This document shows positions 17,020 through 25,511 of a stretch of DNA of 64,000 nucleotides, piece after piece. The DNA is from an uncultured Methanobrevibacter sp. Lineage in GTDB: Archaea > Methanobacteriota > Methanobacteria > Methanobacteriales > Methanobacteriaceae. The stretch covers positions 1 through 64,000 of the forward strand of contig NZ_CAMVPN010000002.1 of NCBI RefSeq assembly GCF_947169325.1. Reading direction: 5' to 3'. The position numbers and the translations under genes were made by a program. Below the pieces are notes generated by a model. That model was not told where the DNA came from and ran no database searches. It saw only the letters and a list, made by a program, of their open reading frames with translations. Within the stretch, counting starts at the first letter, position 1; every line of letters begins with the position of its first letter.

Positions 17020-17451
17020 TTAGAGAACTATTATCATGAATATGAAAAATATCACAAGAATACAAAGGCAGCATCCGATATTGGTCTTTGAGTTATCGTT
17101 TTTCTTTTGTGACTGTTTTGTGAGAACTGTTGACTGGATAGTGTACTTTTCCTCATTGTCATATACGTCTGCCAGCTTAACGGCCACCCAAACGGACCTT
17201 ATTATGCTAACGAGCATCATCATCACTGATATGAACACGAATGTGCCTGTGACATTGAATCCTATAGGAGTGCCATATAGGCCATACATTATGAAGTATA
17301 TGAACCATGGAAGCTCGTATATGATACCTTCCAGAATCCAATTCCTGTTGTTGTGCTTGGATCCGATGTAGATAAATCCGAATCCATTCAAAAACATTAT
17401 GAATGAAAGGATTACCCACCAGGACCTTTTGATTTTTTCTAGAGTATTCAT
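17020..17451 (-). CDS. Small multi-helix membrane protein (TelA operon)
   Basis: 143 residues with three or four hydrophobic helices (about 10-28, 40-58, 65-90 and a cysteine-rich C-terminal helix 126-143). A charged loop (95-122) lies between the last two. No family is recognised by eye; the opening FLNGFGFIYIGSKHNNRNW resembles short membrane proteins that precede a C-terminal tail. It is 2 bases behind telA and 8 bases before the hydrolase, so it belongs to the same operon. Confidence 0.68.
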   Translation of the reverse strand: MNTLEKIKRSWWVILSFIMFLNGFGFIYIGSKHNNRNWILEGIIYELPWFIYFIMYGLYGTPIGFNVTGTFVFISVMMMLVSIIRSVWVAVKLADVYDNEEKYTIQSTVLTKQSQKKNDNSKTNIGCCLCILVIFFIFMIIVL

Positions 17452-17453
17452 TT

Positions 17454-18599
17454 CTATTCAAGTACAGTATTATTGGTTGTTTCTAATTTTTCAACTACCT
17501 TTTGACCGTCATCAGCCATGTCTGAGAACATGTTGATGGTTTCCTTCATCTTTGGAAGTGCTTGCTGCTTATATGTGCTTACATCTTCAATTGCCTGAAG
17601 CGCTTCTGAAAATGATGCCTTCAGCACGTCAGGTGAAATCATGGCTTCTGCACTTTGCTTTTGAATTTCACTTCCTTGCTCCTTAAGCATCTTGGAAGTG
17701 GATTCTATGATGTTTTCAGTGGTTGCATTGAGAATGTTGATCTTATCCATTACGATTTTCTGGTCATAGAGTGCACTTGCAACCATGACTCCAGTTCTTA
17801 AGGCTGAAACTGTCACGTTTTTAGCCCTGTTCACACCACGGATAAGTTCCTTGTTGTTTCTTCTGATTACATTAAGGGAGATTATTCCTTGCTGGTTTAC
17901 AACAATCATCTGCTGCATGTCCATTATCCTTTGCCTGAGAGGGAACAGTATCTCTTCACGCACAAAATCAATCTTGTTTTCATCAACTCCTTCATATATC
18001 GCCTGCTGAATTTGCGCTTCGATTGATTCATCCATCTGTTTTGCAAGTTCAATGTCAGTCATTAGCTTATTGGTAACTCCCCTCAAGTAGTTTTCTTCAC
18101 TTAAAAGGGTTGTATTATCGTTTTGTAGGATTTTACCACTGTTTTCAAGGGATTCTATGATGTTGGAAATGGCAACTTCCGCCTTCTCATACTTGTCAAA
18201 GTATTTTCTGACAGGATTAAGCAAGCCTCCTAAAACTCCTTTTTTTGAAAAGTCAACCTTGCTTGGGTCAAGATCTTTCATTTGCCTTTCAAGGTCTGAC
18301 AATTTGTCACCAATATTTTCGGCTTCCTTTCCGCTTTTTGACATGTCAACAAATCTTGTTGCCAGCATCTCATTTCTTGATGCTGATTTGGACATGTCAT
18401 CCATACCGAAATTTTCCAAAGGTTTTAAGATACTTTCCCTTTCCTGAGGATTGTTCAGGTCAGCTTCAAATATAGCAGTGGCATTATTGTCTGCCTGAGT
18501 TTTGATAACGCTGGTATTTTCCAGCTTTTCTTCTTCCTCTTTTAAGGATTTTTCAACATCACTTTTAATTTCATCAATGTCTAAAGAGAATTCCGCCAT
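17454..18599 (-). CDS. TelA/YaaN-family protein
   Basis: 381 residues, almost entirely helical and soluble. The pattern LRGVTNKLMTDIELAKQMDESIE, a block of basic residues ending in RNNKELIRGVNRAKNVTVSALRTGVMVASALYDQK, and the C-terminal SPDVLKASFSEALQAIEDVSTYKQQALPKMKETI are the conserved TelA core. The family was named for resistance to tellurite and other toxic anions; the mechanism is unresolved. The gene is the centre of five co-directional genes with very small gaps. GGTGAT lies 3 bases before the start. Confidence 0.88.
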   Translation of the reverse strand: MAEFSLDIDEIKSDVEKSLKEEEEKLENTSVIKTQADNNATAIFEADLNNPQERESILKPLENFGMDDMSKSASRNEMLATRFVDMSKSGKEAENIGDKLSDLERQMKDLDPSKVDFSKKGVLGGLLNPVRKYFDKYEKAEVAISNIIESLENSGKILQNDNTTLLSEENYLRGVTNKLMTDIELAKQMDESIEAQIQQAIYEGVDENKIDFVREEILFPLRQRIMDMQQMIVVNQQGIISLNVIRRNNKELIRGVNRAKNVTVSALRTGVMVASALYDQKIVMDKINILNATTENIIESTSKMLKEQGSEIQKQSAEAMISPDVLKASFSEALQAIEDVSTYKQQALPKMKETINMFSDMADDGQKVVEKLETTNNTVLE

Positions 18600-18608
18600 T
18601 CTATCACC

Positions 18609-19196
18609 TTAGTTTAAATAATCGATTTTACTTTGATCTATTTTAGAAGTATAATTGTCAACAGTCTTTCCGCCTTTTATGATTTCCACATTAACATGGT
18701 CAGGATTCGGCTTTTTATATGTATCATAGTGTCCAAAACTGAGCGCATAATCGCTGTCATAATACACATTATCAAGTTTTTCAATTTCATGACCTATTTC
18801 AGAGCCATTTTCATCCACATAGGTTGTTTTAATGTTATATCCCTTTAAATCTGAAGGGACTTTATTAAATAGAGCATAGGTGTATATTGCATAATAGGTT
18901 TTGCCTGAATCATCACCGTCATATCCTGACACTTCGGTAATCGTCAAGTCAACATCATGCTCGTCAACATCAGCAACATCTGTATTGCCATTTCCTCCAA
19001 AGCCGGAGCTGAGAATAACTGCCACTCCAATGACAACAACTACTGCTATGAGAATTAAAAATATCTTGCCGTTAGAGAATATGCTCTCAGAGCTTCGGCC
19101 TCCTGAATTCTTTTGGAAAAAATCATGTCCGCAGTCTGCACAGAAATGTGCATCGTCAGGCACTTCATTTCCACATTCCGGACAATTTTTACTCAT
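18609..19196 (-). CDS. Zinc-ribbon membrane-anchored protein
   Basis: 195 residues. An N-terminal zinc ribbon (C5, C8, C19, C22) is followed by one transmembrane helix (about 44-63) and an outer beta-rich domain (about 75-195) with a Ser/Thr/Asp-rich stretch. The ribbon is thus inside and the domain outside. It lies second in the TelA operon. The start at 19196 overlaps the end of the upstream gene by 8 bases and has GGTGGTGA directly before it; the frame is open four more codons upstream. Confidence 0.8.
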   Translation of the reverse strand: MSKNCPECGNEVPDDAHFCADCGHDFFQKNSGGRSSESIFSNGKIFLILIAVVVVIGVAVILSSGFGGNGNTDVADVDEHDVDLTITEVSGYDGDDSGKTYYAIYTYALFNKVPSDLKGYNIKTTYVDENGSEIGHEIEKLDNVYYDSDYALSFGHYDTYKKPNPDHVNVEIIKGGKTVDNYTSKIDQSKIDYLN

Positions 19197-20109
19197 CTTC
19201 ACCACCATAATCCTTTACAGAACCTATGAGGTTTTCCATATCATCGAGCAATATTTTAACGTCTTCATCAGATTGCTTATCAGAACTGATATTGATTACC
19301 AGCTCATTGGTGAGCTCCTCAATCTGATCGATGATTGTTTTCATGTTGCTGATTTTATTTTCAATCTCGTTCCTGATTCTAGGAGTGTCTTCAACCGCCA
19401 GATTGATTATGCTTGTTGAAGAATCTACCTGATTATAGAACATCTTATGGGCCTTATCGACCATTGATATGAACCTGTCATAGGTGATTTGAGGAGGTTC
19501 GAAACGTTTATGAATCAAATCACGAACCACGTTTTCCTTAACGTCAAACAACACTTTCAGGTTATTGATTTCACTTTCATAAGATTTAAGGGATGAAACT
19601 CCAGTTTGCACTTCCTCTTTTGGAATTTCTTCTGGCTTTGAAACCTTTGGAGTGTCTTTTTTCTTAAGTTTCGGCCTGGATTTGACCTCATAGCTTTTAA
19701 GATTATAGATATAGTATGAGTAAAGCAAAGGCAGTATGAACAACACCAGCAAGACCAGAAGGATAAAAGTGTTCTTTGCAAAGAGCATCGGAATCGCAAC
19801 GCATATCAATATGACATAATAAAGACCAAAAATCCATGGAAGGGATTCATGCACCAGCAGCACATCCTCCATTTTTCCAAATCCCCTTTTCAGTCTGATT
19901 CTTGAAGCTGCTTTTGAGTCCGGAGCGTACTGCATTATCTCATCATCTGTAAGGATGCCTTCCTTAGGCTCGATTATGTATCTTACATCAGATAATGTTT
20001 CAACGCATTTTATTGCTCTTCCTTCACTGTCGTAAGCCTTAGAATTTTTAAAGGTTAATGGGGTTGTCAACCTTTTTATTTCTTGAGCTTTTGTATTTTC
20101 ACCAGGCAT
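19189..20109 (-). CDS. Membrane protein with cytoplasmic helical domain, first gene of TelA operon
   Basis: 306 residues. After a basic N-terminal region come two transmembrane helices (about 90-110 and 113-134) and a long helical C-terminal domain (165-306) with a KKKDTPKVSKPEEIPKEE linker. Bacterial telA genes are often paired with xpaC, which also has two helices and a helical tail; this gene may be the functional counterpart, but I see no clear residue-level match. It is the promoter-proximal gene of five. GGGAGTG precedes the start. Confidence 0.72.
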   Translation of the reverse strand: MPGENTKAQEIKRLTTPLTFKNSKAYDSEGRAIKCVETLSDVRYIIEPKEGILTDDEIMQYAPDSKAASRIRLKRGFGKMEDVLLVHESLPWIFGLYYVILICVAIPMLFAKNTFILLVLLVLFILPLLYSYYIYNLKSYEVKSRPKLKKKDTPKVSKPEEIPKEEVQTGVSSLKSYESEINNLKVLFDVKENVVRDLIHKRFEPPQITYDRFISMVDKAHKMFYNQVDSSTSIINLAVEDTPRIRNEIENKISNMKTIIDQIEELTNELVINISSDKQSDEDVKILLDDMENLIGSVKDYGGEDE

Positions 20110-20175
20110 AATAACACTCCCAATGATTATAAGTTTATATGATTTACTTTTTAATCTTTATGTTTTAAAATTGTG

Positions 20176-20619
20176 TTAATCTTCAAATTCCTTTTCAAGC
20201 AAAATTGTTACCGGTCCGTTATTGAGCAGATCGACCTGCATGAATGCTCCGAAGACTCCGGTTTCAACTTCGCAATATTCACGGCATTTTTCTGTAAAGT
20301 AGTCGAAAAGCTCTGTTGCCTTTTCGGGTTCAAGTGCCCTGTGAAATGAAGGCCTGTACTTTTTAACCTTTCCATATAGGGTAAACTGGGGAACCAGAAG
20401 TAGCTTTCCGTTAATGTCAAGCACTGATTTGTTCATGCGGCCGTCCTCATCCGGAAATACCCTTAGTTTTGCAAGTTTCCTTGCAAGATAATCCGCCTCT
20501 TTGGTTGTGTCGTTCTCACCGAAACCTACCAAAGCCATCAAGCCTTCGCCGATTTGGCCTGTAACCTCACCGTCTACCTCAACACTGGCATGTGAAACTC
20601 TTTGGACAACTAACTTCAT
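20176..20619 (-). CDS. dtd: D-aminoacyl-tRNA deacylase, DTD1 type
   Basis: 147 residues, the normal DTD1 length. It has the opening MKLVVQRVSHASVEV, the first motif as PQFTLYG (77-83) where most family members have SQFTL, then RPSF, and the second motif NGPVT (134-138) with its Gly-cis-Pro. It removes D-amino acids (and glycine from tRNA-Ala) from mis-charged tRNAs. Archaea typically use DTD2, so this is probably of bacterial origin. A TATA box (20667-20675, minus strand) and a GAGGT before the start support its own promoter. Confidence 0.9.
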   Translation of the reverse strand: MKLVVQRVSHASVEVDGEVTGQIGEGLMALVGFGENDTTKEADYLARKLAKLRVFPDEDGRMNKSVLDINGKLLLVPQFTLYGKVKKYRPSFHRALEPEKATELFDYFTEKCREYCEVETGVFGAFMQVDLLNNGPVTILLEKEFED

Positions 20620-20691
20620 TTACATACCTCATTAAAATTATCTAATAATTAATTATTTCTTTTAGTATATAAATGTTAGTAAAATAAGTAA

Positions 20692-20707
20692 GTGGGTTTA
20701 ACCCCAC
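20692..20707 (-). terminator. Hairpin terminator after the mdh-sstT operon
   Basis: GTGGG and CCCAC form a 5-bp GC stem with a 6-base loop just behind the sstT stop codon (20717). T-rich sequence follows on the minus strand. Confidence 0.5.
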
Positions 20708-20716
20708 AAATAATGT

Positions 20717-21958
20717 TTAATCTTTTGCAAATTCGCCTAAAAAGTTAACCGGCTCTCCGTTTTTCATGCGGTCATGGTATTCTGCGGTTGCAGAAAATAG
20801 GGCATCTCCTGCGGAGTTGAGTGCTGTTTCACAGGAATCCTGAATTACTCCAATGATGAAACCTACTCCTACTGCCTGCATGGATACATCGGCAGGTATT
20901 CCGAAAAGTGAACATGCCATAGGGATAAGCAAAAGTGATCCTCCGGCAACACCTGATGCTCCGCATGCTCCGATAGTGGATATTATGCATAATACAACAG
21001 TAATCGGCAAAGGAACAGATATGCCCATGGTATGACAAACTGCAAGGGCCATCACGGTAATTGTAACTGCAGCACCTTCCATGTTGATTGTAGCGCCCAA
21101 TGGGATACTGATTGAGAAGAAATCCCTGTCAAGTCCCAGACGTTCACAAAGCTGCATATTGATTGGAATGTTTGCAGCTGAACTTCTTGAGAAGAATGCA
21201 GTGATTCCGCTTTCCCTTAAGCAAGTTAAAACAAGAGGATAAGGGTTGCGTCTAAGGGCAACTGCAGAAATAATCGGGTCTGTTACTAAGGCAACGAATG
21301 CAATACATCCAACCAAAAGCAGGATTAGCTGACCGTATTGGGCAAATATTCCAAGTCCGCTTTCAGATACTGATGAAAATACCAATCCCATAATACCTAT
21401 TGGGGCACATTGGATAATTCCGCGTACGACTAAAGTAATCGCATCAGCACAATCGGTGAGCACATCCTTTGTTGTGCCGCTTGCAACCATCTTAAGGGCA
21501 ATACCGAATACAATTGACCAGAACAGTATTCCAAGATACTGGCCCTGGGCCAACAGGTCTATCGGGTTTGATACCACAGTCATGATTAAATCATGCATCA
21601 CTTCGCCAAGGCCACCCGGTGCAGTGGCGGTACTTGCATCTGTGAGATGGATAGTAACCGGAAAGAGAGTGCTTGCAATAATTGCAACCATTGCTGAGAG
21701 AAAAGTACTGAACAGATATAGGACAATTACAGTTTTAAACCTTCCTCCAATACCACTTCTTGCTTTGGAAATAGCTGATGCAACCAAAACAAATACCAAG
21801 AGTGGCGCAACAGCCTTAAGCGCACTTACAAAAAGCTCCCCTGGAAAGGAGATAATTTCCCATTCAGGAACAGTGATTCCTAAAATTGCACCAATAACTA
21901 AACCAATGATAATTTTTAATATAAGGCTGGACTCTGTCCATTTCTTAACAAAATTCAT
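20717..21958 (-). CDS. sstT: Serine/threonine:Na+ symporter SstT
   Basis: 413 residues with the full set of helices of the dicarboxylate/amino-acid:cation symporter family. The stretch ITAFFSRSSAANIPINMQ and the GATINMEGAA motif are typical of SstT and place it apart from glutamate carriers. It should take up serine and threonine with Na+. It lies 13 bases behind mdh in the same direction, so the two are probably one operon; serine uptake could supply pyruvate/oxaloacetate pools that mdh uses. SstT is mostly bacterial, and horizontal origin is likely. Confidence 0.92.
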   Translation of the reverse strand: MNFVKKWTESSLILKIIIGLVIGAILGITVPEWEIISFPGELFVSALKAVAPLLVFVLVASAISKARSGIGGRFKTVIVLYLFSTFLSAMVAIIASTLFPVTIHLTDASTATAPGGLGEVMHDLIMTVVSNPIDLLAQGQYLGILFWSIVFGIALKMVASGTTKDVLTDCADAITLVVRGIIQCAPIGIMGLVFSSVSESGLGIFAQYGQLILLLVGCIAFVALVTDPIISAVALRRNPYPLVLTCLRESGITAFFSRSSAANIPINMQLCERLGLDRDFFSISIPLGATINMEGAAVTITVMALAVCHTMGISVPLPITVVLCIISTIGACGASGVAGGSLLLIPMACSLFGIPADVSMQAVGVGFIIGVIQDSCETALNSAGDALFSATAEYHDRMKNGEPVNFLGEFAKD

Positions 21959-21971
21959 AATTTCACACGGA

Positions 21972-22922
21972 TTATTCTTTAAGCGATTTTAAAACTTCAT
22001 CCGTAGTTTCCCTGACAACCTTGGCGGCTTCATGAAACTCAGCAAGTTCAAAATCATTCATATGGAGCGGAACAATCATTGCAACACCGTTTTTGTTTAA
22101 AACAACAGGAACACCCAGTGACACTCCATAAACGTCACCGATTTCACCATCAAGATATGATGAAACGGTCAAAATCTTATGCGTATCTGTGATTATTGTT
22201 GAAATCAGGTTTGAAATTGCATATGACGGACCATATTCTGTCGCTCCTTTTTTGGAAATGATGGTATTTCCGGCTTTTTTAAGTCTGTTTACAAGACGTG
22301 GGACTTCCATATCTACTGATTTTACGAAATACTTTAATGGTATACCGCCTATTGTTGTTGAACTTAAGAGAGGAACCATATGGTCGCCGTGTTCCCCTAT
22401 GACACGAGTATGAACTTCTGAACTGTTAATGTTAATCTGTCTTGAAAAATAAGCCTTAAGTCTTAGGGAATCCAAGTGGTTTCCAACACCGATAACCTTT
22501 GATTTTTTAAATCCGGATGCCTTTAAAGCAACAGTTGTCATGACATCCACAGGATTTGTAGCTATCAGAATTATTGAATCCGGAGCATATTTGGAAATAT
22601 TAGTTGCATATTCATTGACAATTTTAGCATTCGGAATTGCCAAGTCACGTCTGTTCATTCCTTCCTCACGAGGAGTGCCTGCAGTAATCAATACAATTGC
22701 AGAATCCTTCAGGTCCTCATAATCCGAAGATGGAATTAGAAGACAGTCAATGTCTTCAGCAGCAAGGGCATCATACATGTCAAATGACTCTCCTCTTGCC
22801 TTTTCAACGCTTTCAGGTCTTGCAAAGAGCACAATTTCATCCACAGTATCTGCCCTTGCAAGGGTAAATGCAACATTCTTACCAATAATTCCAGTTGATC
22901 CCATAATACTTACTTTTACCAT
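21972..22922 (-). CDS. mdh: Malate dehydrogenase (LDH/MDH superfamily)
   Basis: 316 residues. The Rossmann motif is GSTGIIG (8-14). Substrate-binding arginines are in TPREEGMNRRDL (R85, R91/R92), with R85 at the position that selects malate over lactate. The catalytic pair is D151 (LDSLR) and H178 (GEHGDH). Arginine and lysine after the second strand (FARPESVEKARGE) suggest NADP may be accepted. It feeds the reductive side of the incomplete citric-acid cycle of methanogens. A 17-bp inverted repeat lies just upstream; see findings. Confidence 0.93.
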   Translation of the reverse strand: MVKVSIMGSTGIIGKNVAFTLARADTVDEIVLFARPESVEKARGESFDMYDALAAEDIDCLLIPSSDYEDLKDSAIVLITAGTPREEGMNRRDLAIPNAKIVNEYATNISKYAPDSIILIATNPVDVMTTVALKASGFKKSKVIGVGNHLDSLRLKAYFSRQININSSEVHTRVIGEHGDHMVPLLSSTTIGGIPLKYFVKSVDMEVPRLVNRLKKAGNTIISKKGATEYGPSYAISNLISTIITDTHKILTVSSYLDGEIGDVYGVSLGVPVVLNKNGVAMIVPLHMNDFELAEFHEAAKVVRETTDEVLKSLKE

Positions 22923-22928
22923 ATTAAT

Positions 22929-22945
22929 ATTTAGAAATTCTAAAT
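22929..22945. promoter_or_regulatory. Palindrome before mdh
   Basis: ATTTAGAA-A-TTCTAAAT is a perfect inverted repeat with 8-bp arms and a 1-base centre, 7 bases before the mdh start codon. The TATA-like sequence that could serve mdh, GCATATAAAA (minus strand, about 22970-22980), lies further upstream. The position suits an operator overlapping the start of the transcript; no regulator is known. Confidence 0.4.
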
Positions 22946-23015
22946 TAAAATAGATTGCTATACAATAGTTTTATATGCATCGAACGATTTAATTATATAC
23001 CAAACAGGTGAAATC

Positions 23016-23666
23016 ATGGAACCAGAAGAACTGAAAATGGAGACAAAATGCTATGACGCCAACGAGTACGGATACCTTTACGGACTCAACAAGAAAATCC
23101 CCGATGAGGAATTTGAAAAGGTAAAGCCCTATTTCAGGAAATTCAAAAGAATGGACTTTGTGGAAGGAAACGTTCAGGTAACCGGAAGGCCTGAAGGCTG
23201 GAGATGCCTTGAAAAGGACGTGGCAAAAGTTGAGGAAATACTGGGAATTACAAACACCCTTGAAAAAAGGCAGAACAAGGTAAAGGAAGCGTTTGCAGAT
23301 CCAATCAAAAAGACAAATCTCAAGGACAAGTCTTATGAATGGCTGACAATGCTCTTTCAGAGAACCGGCACCAGACCGGAACAGGACCTCTCACGCCTTG
23401 CAATCCATTCAACAAAAATATACGACCCTCAAGACAGCTTCAAAACCCGTTCAAAGGACGGTGAAGGGGAACTTTTCATATATACTCCACATGGCATGTG
23501 GTACATTATAAACAACAGCGGAGAATATTCAAATTTAAGCCTGAACAACGTCAAAACACCTGCCGGCGGCGCAATAGGATACAGGCTCATGTATGATGAT
23601 CTGGTCGACAGGCTGATTAGAATATATACCGAAGAAAACGAATACAGCGGAGAAAATCTCTATTAG
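23016..23666 (+). CDS. Protein of unknown function
   Basis: 216 residues, soluble, basic and acidic residues evenly mixed. No motif is recognised. The N-terminal half has FRKFKRMDFVEGNVQVTGRPEGWRC and a central TRPEQDLSRLAI, while the C-terminal half reads as beta-rich (LFIYTPHGMWYIINNSGEY). A clear AGGTGAAATC sits before the start and a TATA box at about 22971-22976, so it is a well-expressed monocistronic gene. It is divergent from mdh. Confidence 0.7.
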   Translation: MEPEELKMETKCYDANEYGYLYGLNKKIPDEEFEKVKPYFRKFKRMDFVEGNVQVTGRPEGWRCLEKDVAKVEEILGITNTLEKRQNKVKEAFADPIKKTNLKDKSYEWLTMLFQRTGTRPEQDLSRLAIHSTKIYDPQDSFKTRSKDGEGELFIYTPHGMWYIINNSGEYSNLSLNNVKTPAGGAIGYRLMYDDLVDRLIRIYTEENEYSGENLY

Positions 23667-23689
23667 ATTCATCCGCTTCCTTTTTTTAA

Positions 23690-24088
23690 TCAATTAGACA
23701 TCCCGTCTATAACTATTCCAATGACATATCCTATTACAAATGTAGGGACTGCAAATATCAATCCAAAAATGATTGCTGTAAGAATAAGTGCAAATAATGA
23801 TGCCCCTTCAACACCCACCGTCATTGCAAAGAGAAACATCAATATGAATATGGCGATGCTGATTGTCTTTGCCTTTCCAATCCTTAACTCCCCAGTATAT
23901 TTATCCTCCTTTAAAAACAGATTGGAAATTACTGGATTGCTGCTTAAACCGCCCGCATCAATAGAGTTATTTGCTTTGGGTGGTTTTTGTGACTTTTTCT
24001 CTATTTCAACATTGAATTCCAAACCGCAATTTCTGCAAAACTGTGCCTCGTCAATGTTTTCGCATCCGCATTCAGGACAAAACTTCAT
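23690..24088 (-). CDS. Zinc-ribbon membrane protein
   Basis: 132 residues. The zinc ribbon C4, C7, C18, C21 is at the very N-terminus; two hydrophobic helices follow (about 74-92 and 97-128). The layout matches two other proteins in this window (18609-19196 and 45723-46085), but the outer parts do not match, so the shared plan is an N-terminal zinc ribbon plus membrane anchor. The role is unknown. No ribosome binding site is visible before the start. Confidence 0.78.
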   Translation of the reverse strand: MKFCPECGCENIDEAQFCRNCGLEFNVEIEKKSQKPPKANNSIDAGGLSSNPVISNLFLKEDKYTGELRIGKAKTISIAIFILMFLFAMTVGVEGASLFALILTAIIFGLIFAVPTFVIGYVIGIVIDGMSN

Positions 24089-24176
24089 GTTATTGTATAT
24101 GTGGCTATCTTGTTAATTAAATTTTTTATATCTTGAAATCAAAAATTATATCTAGATACAAAGGTGGTTTAATTTT

Positions 24177-24974
24177 ATGCAGAAACTAGTAAATGCACAT
24201 TGTCATATTTATCCGGAAAAAATAGCAGACAAAGCGGTTTTAGGAATCAGAGACTTTTACGATTTGGACATGTCCCTTAACGGAAAATTGGACGATTTGA
24301 TTAGGGACGGCAATGAAGTTGGAGTTACACACTATCTTGTCCACTCAGTGGCTACCACTCCAAAGCAGGTAAAATCAATCAACGAATTCATTGCTGAATC
24401 AGTGAATGCTCATCCTGACCTGTTTACCGGTTTCGGCACACTGCATCCCGACAGCGATGACATCGAGGGCGATTTCGATTATCTGATTGAACTTGGACTT
24501 AAGGGCGTCAAGCTTCATCCGGATTTCCAGCAGTTTGCCATGAACGAAGAGCGTGCATTCAAGATCGGGGAAGTCGTAAGCAACGGTGGCGTTCCAATGC
24601 TTGTCCACTGCGGAGACTTCAGATACAGCTATTCAAATCCCGAACAGATTAAACCATTTTTAGACAAGTTTCCAGATTTGACTTTCATTGGAGCTCATTT
24701 TGCAGGATGGAGCATGTGGGAGGAAGCCACCGAAAAATTGGCAGGAACACCAAACCTTTATGTTGATTTAAGCTCCAGTTTATATGCATTAAATCCCGAA
24801 ACAGCATTGGATCTGATTCATGCTTATGGTGCGGATAAGGTATTGTGGGGAACAGACTATCCGATGTGGGAATCCAAAAGCGAAATGGAATATTTCAACC
24901 GTATTGACCTGACAGATGAAGAAAAAGAGCTTATCATGTATAAGAACGCATCTAAAATTTTAGGACTTGACTGA
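24177..24974 (+). CDS. Amidohydrolase-family metal-dependent hydrolase
   Basis: 265 residues with the metal-dependent TIM-barrel pattern: NAHCHIYPE (HxH), GLKGVKLHPDFQQF (the lysine-containing strand), VHCGD, GAHFAG and WGTDYPMW (the final Asp). It resembles the amidohydrolase-2/TIM-barrel hydrolase group, with a predicted decarboxylase- or lactonase-like activity; the substrate is unknown. A GGTGG is found 10 bases before the start. A perfect palindrome and a hairpin lie between it and the convergent Nudix gene. Confidence 0.85.
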   Translation: MQKLVNAHCHIYPEKIADKAVLGIRDFYDLDMSLNGKLDDLIRDGNEVGVTHYLVHSVATTPKQVKSINEFIAESVNAHPDLFTGFGTLHPDSDDIEGDFDYLIELGLKGVKLHPDFQQFAMNEERAFKIGEVVSNGGVPMLVHCGDFRYSYSNPEQIKPFLDKFPDLTFIGAHFAGWSMWEEATEKLAGTPNLYVDLSSSLYALNPETALDLIHAYGADKVLWGTDYPMWESKSEMEYFNRIDLTDEEKELIMYKNASKILGLD

Positions 24975-24986
24975 AATTTTTTCAAG

Positions 24987-25005
24987 GTGTTACAAATTGT
25001 AACAC
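24987..25005. repeat. 19-bp perfect palindrome
   Basis: GTGTTACAA-A-TTGTAACAC is a perfect 9-bp inverted repeat with a single central base, at the end of the amidohydrolase gene. The stem extends by one wobble and two A-T pairs. It cannot form the full hairpin in RNA without opening the centre, so a protein site or a short terminator stem are both possible. Confidence 0.4.
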
Positions 25006-25021
25006 TTTAAAATCAAACTAT

Positions 25022-25046
25022 AGTTGGCTACAAAGTGTTGCCAACT
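25022..25046. terminator. Hairpin between convergent genes
   Basis: AGTTGGC and GCCAACT form a 7-bp stem around an 11-base loop. On the plus strand a T-run (about 25055-25061) follows, which fits termination of the amidohydrolase transcript just before the convergent Nudix gene. Confidence 0.5.
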
Positions 25047-25052
25047 CAAAAA

Positions 25053-25469
25053 CTATTTTTTAAAAGCCTTTTTGGCGGCTACTGCAAGTTGGCCGTTTTC
25101 AATCATTTTCAGGACTTCTTCTTTTGTAAACCATCCGTAGTCATCATGCTCTTCACTGATTGTAACCTCATCGCTATCGCTGGTCACGTTCATGATTAGT
25201 TGGATTGATTTGATTTCCTGATTTGTCTTGCATGCGGTGTAGTCTCTTTGAATTACATTATACAGTGATTCGACTTCAACATCAAGGCCAGTCTCTTCCT
25301 TAAACTCCCTTTTAAGTGCAGCATCAAAGAACTCTCTTTTCTTTACTTTACCGCCTGGAAATTCCCATAATCCTGCATCGTGAGTTGACCTTGACCTGAT
25401 TTTCAAAAGCAGTATTTTGCCATTGTGCTCGCAGATTCCTTTAGCTGCAAGTCCCCATAGGTTTGACAT
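25053..25469 (-). CDS. Nudix hydrolase, MutT-like
   Basis: 138 residues, a single Nudix domain. The Nudix box reads GGKVKKREFFDAALKREF then KEETGLD, giving the G-x5-E-x7-REUxEExGU pattern in full. The preceding LWEFPGG and the following FKEETGLDVE match MutT-like 8-oxo-dGTP or nucleotide-cleaning enzymes. The substrate cannot be read. It is co-directional with the GGGtGRT pair but separated from it by a hairpin terminator (25494-25511). Confidence 0.88.
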   Translation of the reverse strand: MSNLWGLAAKGICEHNGKILLLKIRSRSTHDAGLWEFPGGKVKKREFFDAALKREFKEETGLDVEVESLYNVIQRDYTACKTNQEIKSIQLIMNVTSDSDEVTISEEHDDYGWFTKEEVLKMIENGQLAVAAKKAFKK

Positions 25470-25493
25470 GTTATCAACAAAAAAAGATTATAA

Positions 25494-25511
25494 AAGGGAT
25501 TTTAATCCCTT
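25494..25511 (-). terminator. Hairpin terminator after the GGGtGRT operon
   Basis: AAGGGAT-TTTA-ATCCCTT is a 7-bp stem with a 4-base loop that overlaps the stop codon of the GGGtGRT gene. T-rich sequence follows on the minus strand (TTTTATAATC then seven T). Confidence 0.6.
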
